Below, piece after piece: positions 58,701 to 64,000 of a stretch of DNA of 64,000 nucleotides. The position numbers were made by a program, and so were the translations under genes. The first letter of the stretch is position 1. The number at the start of each line of letters is the position of its first letter. Source of the stretch: Mactra quadrangularis (Eukaryota > Mollusca > Bivalvia > Venerida > Mactridae); assembly GCA_025267735.1 (NCBI GenBank), contig CM046296.1, positions 20,486,464-20,550,463 on the forward strand. The letters are read 5' to 3'. The notes below the pieces were generated by a model, which was given only the letters and a program-made list of their open reading frames with translations, was not told the DNA's origin and made no database searches.

Positions 58701-61226
58701 TGCCCACTCCTAGTTTTAAAAAAGAGCATTGAGTATTCAATAAATGTTAATGTTTTTGTTATGTTTATAAATAGAAAGTAACTGACTTAATCCTGATGTA
58801 TTATTGTTTTCAGGATTTGCATCACCAAGAAGAAAACTAGTAGCTGATACACCATCCCATAAACAAGTATCACACATATTGAAGAGAGAATCTTTACTAA
58901 GGAGACATAGTATGGCTGATGAGATAATGAGTGGAGTAGTTGCTGAATCACCTGAGAAAACTTGTGGTAGGTTTTGATTGAACAAAATACATTGTATGTG
59001 TTTAATTTACAAAAACATGCATAGTTTATTAATAGAGGGATACATAAATACAATAGTTGGTGAATTGTAAATTATAAATATTTGTAGTATGTGATAATGG
59101 GTGAAAAATTGTATTGAAAATGTAAAACATCAAAACAAAGTTATGGTATATTTGTTTATTAATGCATCTACTTCAAGCATGAAAGAAACTGAATATTCTT
59201 CAAAGTTTGTTTCAACTCAGGCTTGTTCAGTAAAATGAAAATTGGTCTTTCATCATGTGTGACAAACAACCTCTGTAATTTTATCATCGTTAATAGTAAG
59301 TGAATAATGTATGTTTTCAATAATCAGGTCATGAGAATTACTTTGAATTAATAGTAACCTAAAAATCACATCATTATTTTTATTTTGCAGGGAATACTTA
59401 TTTTTGATATGTTCTATTATATCATATATCTTTTTCTTCTTTCAGAAACTTCTATCCGAGAATCACCAACTAAGGGAAAAAGAACAAAAGCTTTATTGAG
59501 AAGATCTTTTTATTCAGCAGGTCCAGTTAAAAGAACAAAAAATCTGACACAATATTTTCAACTTGCTGATCGAATAGCTGGAAGAAAACGTCAAGCTTCA
59601 GGTTCAGCAGACAGTAGTAAACCAGTCAAACTGTTAAAGTTAGAACCATCCAGTCAGTTCAAATCTCCGGACAAAAATTCATCATTTCTTTTGTCTCAAC
59701 TTGTGGCTAGTCCATCACCAGCTAAAACCACTCCTAGAAAGCGTAATATGACTCCTCAGAAACTGCTAGATTCACCATCACAGAGTACTAGATCTAAACT
59801 TGGCATGTCTCTATCAACTCTTGGATTTGGAAGTCCTCTTAGAAGTCGTAAGGTTACATCCTCCCCATCACATCACATTTTGAATAGTCCAGTTACTAGG
59901 CAACAGTCTTCTAGAATTCTAGTGGCTGACTCTGATGTAAAAGAAGGTCCAAAGTCACCTGTGATAACTCCTGAGAAAGTCTCATCAGCTGGTATAATAT
60001 CATTTGGTTTAGACTCTCCCAGTCGGAGCATTTCAAAAAAGATATCTCAGACTCCTACCCGTAAGTCTGTCAGGGCAGCCCTATTTGCTAAAAGTCCTGC
60101 AGCAACTCGTAAAGAGTCTCCATTTCGAAGTAGAGGCACTTCAAGTCCTAGGACATTGTTACAAAAATTTAGTTCACCTACGAAAATAGGACAGAAAGGG
60201 TATTCTGTAACTGAAAGTACAAAGTCAAAAAGTTTAAATGTTGCACCTGTGAGTCTTGATGTTGGAAGTGAGTCTAGTACAGGTGCACTTAAATCTAAGA
60301 CTAATAATATAGACAGTGCTGATAACATTGAAAGGACACCTCCTCATATGAAAAAAATTACAAAAACTCCAGATTCCTTTGATAAATGGCATAGACGTAA
60401 ACCTCGTATGTCACAGTCTTCACCAAGTATTCATAAAGTTCCCATGACGACCAGTGTTAGTGAAGTTACTGAGGGTTCTAAAAACATTGAAACAGACAAT
60501 GTTCATAGTTCTGATGTTACTTCTAGCTCAAGAATCAGTGCAAGGTCTAGTAAGAAAAGAAGTTTAATCCTTTCTCCTGAGAAATGTACTAACCGTTCAT
60601 ACAAGAGAATGAGAACATTAGAGAGTGAGTCATCGTTTATGACTGGTAGTCAAGGGTTTGATGTGTCGTCATCGTTTGATGAAATGTCTCAAATAAGTGC
60701 TAATAGATCAGCAGATTATTTTTCAGCTACTAATGATGATGTATTTCTTTCTCAAAGTGATTCAAAGATGGATGATGAAAACAGTGAGAATCTAGATAGA
60801 TTAAATAGTACTGAATGCTATCAAAATAATTCTATATTAAAAAGTAAAACATTTGAACGTCTACTGAGTGACAGTGTTCCTTTTATGCCATGGACAGATG
60901 CTGAGAGATCTGAGTCTCCCATATTTGGAAGTAGTGTATGTAATCGGACTAGAAACAAATCAGGAAATTCTAATAAAGTTTCAAGTTCTATTTCAAATAA
61001 TATTACATCAGAATCAAAGACTGACTTGAATCAGGTGTCACCTAAACCAGTGAGATGTTCTCCAGCCTCTAAAAAGTTCTCTCCTAATGTGTCAGCTAAA
61101 AGTTTAATGCATTTAATTCAATCACCATTGTTAAAATCGCCTGATAGTAACGCTAGTCAATCAGATAAACCAAGACAATCAGGGAGAGGGGAACGTTCAA
61201 GAAGATCACTAAAATTACAAAATTAA
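43709..61226 (+). CDS. TICRR: Treslin/TICRR, replication-origin firing factor, 17 exons
   Basis: Treslin brings TopBP1 and CDC45 to origins under CDK control so that the CMG helicase can form. Exons: 43709-44428, 45039-45336, 45812-45875, 46303-46540, 49422-49653, 51779-51893, 52332-52456, 52941-53129, 53806-53960, 54705-54811, 55249-55336, 55734-55816, 56250-56492, 56976-57060, 58124-58313, 58814-58966, 59446-61226; all GT-AG, in phase, 4866 bases, 1621 residues (human about 1910). The N-terminal domain has VVFLIDSD, KWGYKFF and MHWIDT where vertebrate Treslin has VMLLLD, WAFKFF and FYWVDT. The Sld3-Treslin (CDC45-binding) domain begins near residue 662 with TSEEELKQYL. Sites D-TP-SHKQ (T990) and ES-PEK (S1023) match the human CDK sites T969 and S1001 that bind TopBP1. 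Conserved tail motifs TPDSFDKWHRRK (about 1335) and IQSPLLKSP (about 1585) follow. The start could instead be the ATG at 43769. Confidence 0.95.
45925..46150 (-). mobile_element. tRNA-derived SINE in TICRR intron 3, minus strand
   Basis: Read on the minus strand: a tRNA-like head with GGTCCTGGGTTCAAGCCCC (B box), then ACACTGCTTATCTCCTGCC, AGCAAGAAATT, and GGTGTAAATGGGTACTGTG. It belongs with the copy at 29935-30130. A 75-codon frame across it is incidental. Confidence 0.65.
46921..47163 (+). mobile_element. tRNA-derived SINE in TICRR intron 4, different family
   Basis: The head has an A box in CTGTGGCGCAGTGGTTAGC, an anticodon-arm-like CTGACTTCCAATCCGAAGA, and a B box in GAGTTCGAGTTCGG. A body of about 130 bp follows and ends TGACGTAAAACC before an A-rich tail. 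The head is well kept, so this copy is fairly young. It is not a tRNA gene because the 3' acceptor half does not pair. Confidence 0.8.
47325..49134. mobile_element. hAT-like non-autonomous DNA transposon, 1.8 kb, in TICRR intron 4
   Basis: The left end reads CAGGGACCAGGAAATCGCCG and the inverted right end CAGGGACCAGGAAATTCGCC, so they match with one inserted base. Exact 8-bp target duplications CTTACAGG flank it (47317-47324 and 49135-49142). An 8-bp duplication with CAGGG ends is the hAT signature. GGACCGAT and its complement recur near both ends, like subterminal transposase-binding sites. No transposase frame is present (longest frame 74 codons), so it must have moved by a source elsewhere. 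The perfect duplication indicates a young insertion. Confidence 0.9.
49675..51181. mobile_element. Element with 13-bp inverted ends enclosing a ~160-175-bp tandem array, TICRR intron 5
   Basis: GCTCGACTTTTCG (49675-49687) and CGAAAAGTCGAGC (51169-51181) are perfect inverted ends. Inside the left end is a hexamer run of GGCGTT type. Then come about eight diverged units of roughly 160-175 bp with recurring blocks: GTTAAAG, TTGTATACTTATT, ACTATAAAGGGAC, GGATGAATTATT and GCCCTTTTATACTTAA. Mobile elements with a central tandem array are known in molluscs (for example the bivalve pearl elements). Whether this belongs to that group is not settled. It has no coding capacity. Confidence 0.8.
51290..51362 (+). 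mobile_element. SINE fragment
   Basis: AGAGTAGGTTGATTGACTG and AAAATGGCGTAAAAC match the 3' body of the SINE family seen at 28417 and 52050. The head is missing or unrecognisable. Confidence 0.5.
52050..52293 (+). mobile_element. tRNA-derived SINE in TICRR intron 6
   Basis: A decayed head is followed by GGTTTGGTCATGAAATAATT, CTCCTTCCTACCACTGATTG, GGGTTGACTGACTGCCATG, and a 3' end GGCATTAAACTCAACCAAAA. These blocks align in order with the copy at 28417-28643. Confidence 0.65.
54378..54632 (+). repeat. Dispersed repeat headed by a TATACCCCC palindrome, TICRR intron 9
   Basis: The 5' part is a strong palindrome, TATACCCCC (54381-54389) against GGGGGTATA (54404-54412), followed by CCGTGTGTCCGTCTGTCCG. 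It ends near GAGCATTAGCTCACAG, itself an inverted GAGC/GCTC pair. It stands out from the surrounding AT-rich intron by composition and looks like an inserted dispersed element. I recall similar sequences from mollusc introns, but I cannot verify this. Confidence 0.5.
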
Positions 61227-62934
61227 TATTGCAATTAGTGAAATTTCCTTGAAATCCTGAAATTCAGAGTTCTTAAGTGTTCATTTTTGTATATTAGGGT
61301 TCATAAATTAGAAAAATCAGGATTTTGAACTTTTTTCTACAATGTTGAATTTTCATGTACACTCTTGTAAAGTGGAAAAATCCATGTTTTCTTTGTTTTT
61401 AACTGTATATTTAGTATTTATAATTTGTAGATATGATCATGTATATAATATAATTGTACCATTAGAAGATAGAATAATTTGTCAATGTTAATGGATTAAA
61501 AATTGATGTAGAAACTTGATCAGTTACAGATTTTATACATTTTAATTGTTGATAATTGAATAGAAGTTATATACCTCTCTGACCAGTAAAACAAAGTACC
61601 AATCTCTATGTAAAAAAGTTTAATACCTACTTACTGAAGGGGTCATTGTCTTTAACCATTTTCATGCTTGATTTATTTAACAGTCACTACATTACTAAGT
61701 TCAAAAGGATTTTAATTTAAAAAAAGAGACTATTTTTTAAACATTATTTAAGAAACTAAATTAAAAATCACCTTAGAAGTGTAAGCTTTTAAAAATTTGA
61801 GTATGTTCTTTCTAAAACATAATGACATGCATAATTTAAAATCAACATAATTTTAAATACAAAAAGAAAACTCTTCAACATAACTGATCCTATATACTCC
61901 TTAGTGTTATTAATTTGTTAAAATAGATACTTTTTTTTGAAGAAGAAGAAGGAATAGTCAGAATAACCTCATAATGCTGTAAATTAGTTCTGCAAATCAC
62001 ACCCTATATTTCGTTCTGTAATTTTCCTTACTTTTTGTATGAAAACGTAAGTCTACATAACTATTTTTGATGATGAAAAAACATTAAAAATATGAAATTA
62101 ATTTAAGGAAGTACCGGTAATTATCTGGTATCAGGTATGAAACCTTTCAATCTTAATGACCAAAATTTTAGATGATAGCTTATAAGAACATACAAGCTAA
62201 AAAATATGTTACAATTTTTAACCTTATATCCTTGTATACATCATGTGTTGAGTACCAAGTCGGTCAGGATGGTTCCTTTTACGAAAGACAATATATATAT
62301 ACATGTACATTTGTATATATAAACATATATGTATTTCATATACATGTGTCATCTGTTGTTGTTAGGACTGTCCTAGCTCCTTTAATTATCATGTGTATGT
62401 ATAAAAATATTAGGCTATTATATGTTATATGTCAACAAATTGTCTAGATAATTCATTTAATAAATGTCTCAATATGAATTATTTGTGCTTTCTTTTCCAT
62501 CATAAGAATCAAAGATCTGAAACTGTGGGAACACTTCTCTGAAGACATGATTGTGCGGAGGAAAAACATCATAGTTGTATATACCTTGACATGAAGTGAA
62601 TAATATAAGATTGATACAAACTTTTAGATTCCCGGATGGTCTGAGTACTGTACTTAGTAGAAGTTTGGTGTCCTTTGTAAAAGATAAAAGCCGAGTTAAA
62701 AAACCTAAATAATTGTTTCTTAGTCTTGGTGTTCATCAAATTGAGATTATGATATACATGTAGATAAATAACTATAAAAGTAAATACTATGCTTCTTTGG
62801 CTGGTGATTTTATACCTATGGTATGAAAAGAGATTGTTGGTTCTGAGCCATGATTACTGGCACAGCTTGATATAAAACAAATCCATTTTTTGTTAGTATA
62901 ACTACAAATAACATTTTCAGTTGGTAATGTCTGG
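61227..62934. other. TICRR 3' UTR and downstream sequence
   Basis: No second gene is visible. AATAAA at 62459-62464 is a candidate poly(A) signal; nearer AT-rich variants could also serve. The open frame at 62172-62447 is AT-rich, repetitive (ATAT/ACATGTAC runs) and unlike any known protein. Confidence 0.45.
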
Positions 62935-63030
62935 CATCAACTCCAGAGGTTGTGGACTTCATTTCTGATCATTTTTATCGAGTCAGGTTATGAAATACTT
63001 GTAACGGATATTCTCCTGGCTGTGGCTGTA
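62935..63030 (+). mobile_element. Degraded SINE fragment
   Basis: GGTTGTGGACTTC, GGTTATGAAATACTTGTAACGG and ATATTCTCCT correspond in order to the mid-part of the SINE at 52050-52293, with many substitutions. Confidence 0.4.
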
Positions 63031-64000
63031 TCAAGGCAGACATAAAGTAGCAGCTAGGATACACCTACATGTACATTAGACTGGCTAACAGCTCAGATAT
63101 ACTGGTCTGCTTCTTATGGTTAAGTGTATACTGGTAAAGGAAAATTATCAAGAAAGCATACAAAATATAACAAAACAATAGTTGTATGGCACTTATCATT
63201 TATTTCATTAACAAAAGATAAAATTATAATAATCTAAAATTGAAATCTTAAAACCATGTAAAGATAAAACCATCATAAACATAACATGTAAATATTTTGT
63301 AATGTTTAGTCATAATTCTTTACTAGGTAGTAATATAACAAAGGGAACTAACTCAATAAAAAAGTATCAAAATACTTTGATGATTGTATGAGTTACCTCT
63401 CTTTGATCTCTATTAATTAAACATATACAGCTTGATATACACCTCGGAAACTATACAATGACTTTCTGATTGCATGAATATCAAATAATAATAATACAAG
63501 AAATGTAATGTGGAAACCACATTAAAGCCGAATTTAAAATCTTTAACGCAAAAATTACAAAGGGAAATAATCCATAATTAAGCCAGGTAGAGTTGTGGTT
63601 ACTGTCTTAATCTGTTCATCACATGGTATGATATCATTGTATGAAGTTTCATAAAGATCTGACAATAAATGGCAGAGATATATGCTAAATTGAAAACTTT
63701 AACCCAATTGTTAATGACACCGGATGCCCGCCTAACCACCCGCCCACCCGTATTTTGCCAAACTATTTTTTGGTTGAAAAATCCGGCTAATAAGCATATT
63801 CCTTGAAACTTGGATGTTAATGAGTCAAGCTGTACATGAATAAATAAATTAAATTTCATCTGACATGAAATAAATAAGTTTAAGTACATTTACAAAAAGA
63901 ACATTTAAAATGATATTAAAAATAAAATAAGACTCTGATTAAAATATTTGTTACAATGAGAGCATAATTATAAGATGTGTTGAATCTAAATCTAGTGATT
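63031..64000. other. Non-coding right end
   Basis: No gene is visible. A C-rich patch (GATGCCCGCCTAACCACCCG near 63724) inside a roughly 200-bp stretch stands out and may be part of a dispersed repeat, but no second copy lies in this window. Confidence 0.4.

Overview
The window reads as a piece of an AT-rich animal nuclear genome, most likely a mollusc or another lophotrochozoan. Its genes are split by GT-AG introns and separated by long non-coding stretches. It carries several tRNA-derived SINE families, non-autonomous DNA transposons and a Ty3/Gypsy-type retroelement with an env gene. The mollusc assignment is inferred from overall repeat and gene style; no species-specific marker was available to me.

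Layout. 315-1275 is a 60-bp minisatellite. 2726-13003 is a complete env-bearing LTR retrotransposon with two LTRs that look identical by eye and a 4-bp target duplication (GTTA). It contains gag, pol reached by a textbook -1 frameshift signal, an Env/F-like fusion glycoprotein, and a small unrecognised ORF before the 3' LTR. 13004-31393 is largely non-coding but holds two related minus-strand first exons (23069-23203 and 27223-27351) of one gene or of two duplicated genes, whose remaining exons I could not find. 31419-35900 is a four-exon plus-strand gene for an unrecognised 206-residue basic protein. 37403-41497 is a four-exon minus-strand gene for a membrane protein with two C-type-lectin-like domains separated by a Thr/Ser-rich mucin stalk built from a 27-bp repeat. 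43709-61226 is a 17-exon plus-strand gene for Treslin/TICRR, the replication-origin firing factor. All 17 exons join in frame to 1621 residues and keep the two CDK sites known to recruit TopBP1.

The introns of these genes host many mobile elements. TICRR carries a 1.8-kb hAT-like element with a perfect 8-bp target duplication, an element with 13-bp inverted ends enclosing a roughly 170-bp tandem array, several SINEs, and a short repeat with a strong C/G-rich palindrome. The lectin gene has two inverted copies of one small element bracketing its third exon. An intron of the four-exon gene contains a nearly perfect 61-bp-arm hairpin and a 440-bp hAT-like element.

The genes show no sign of a shared pathway. 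The most notable items are the intact, apparently very young env-bearing retroelement with its compact frameshift and splice signals, and the inverted repeats around a lectin exon.
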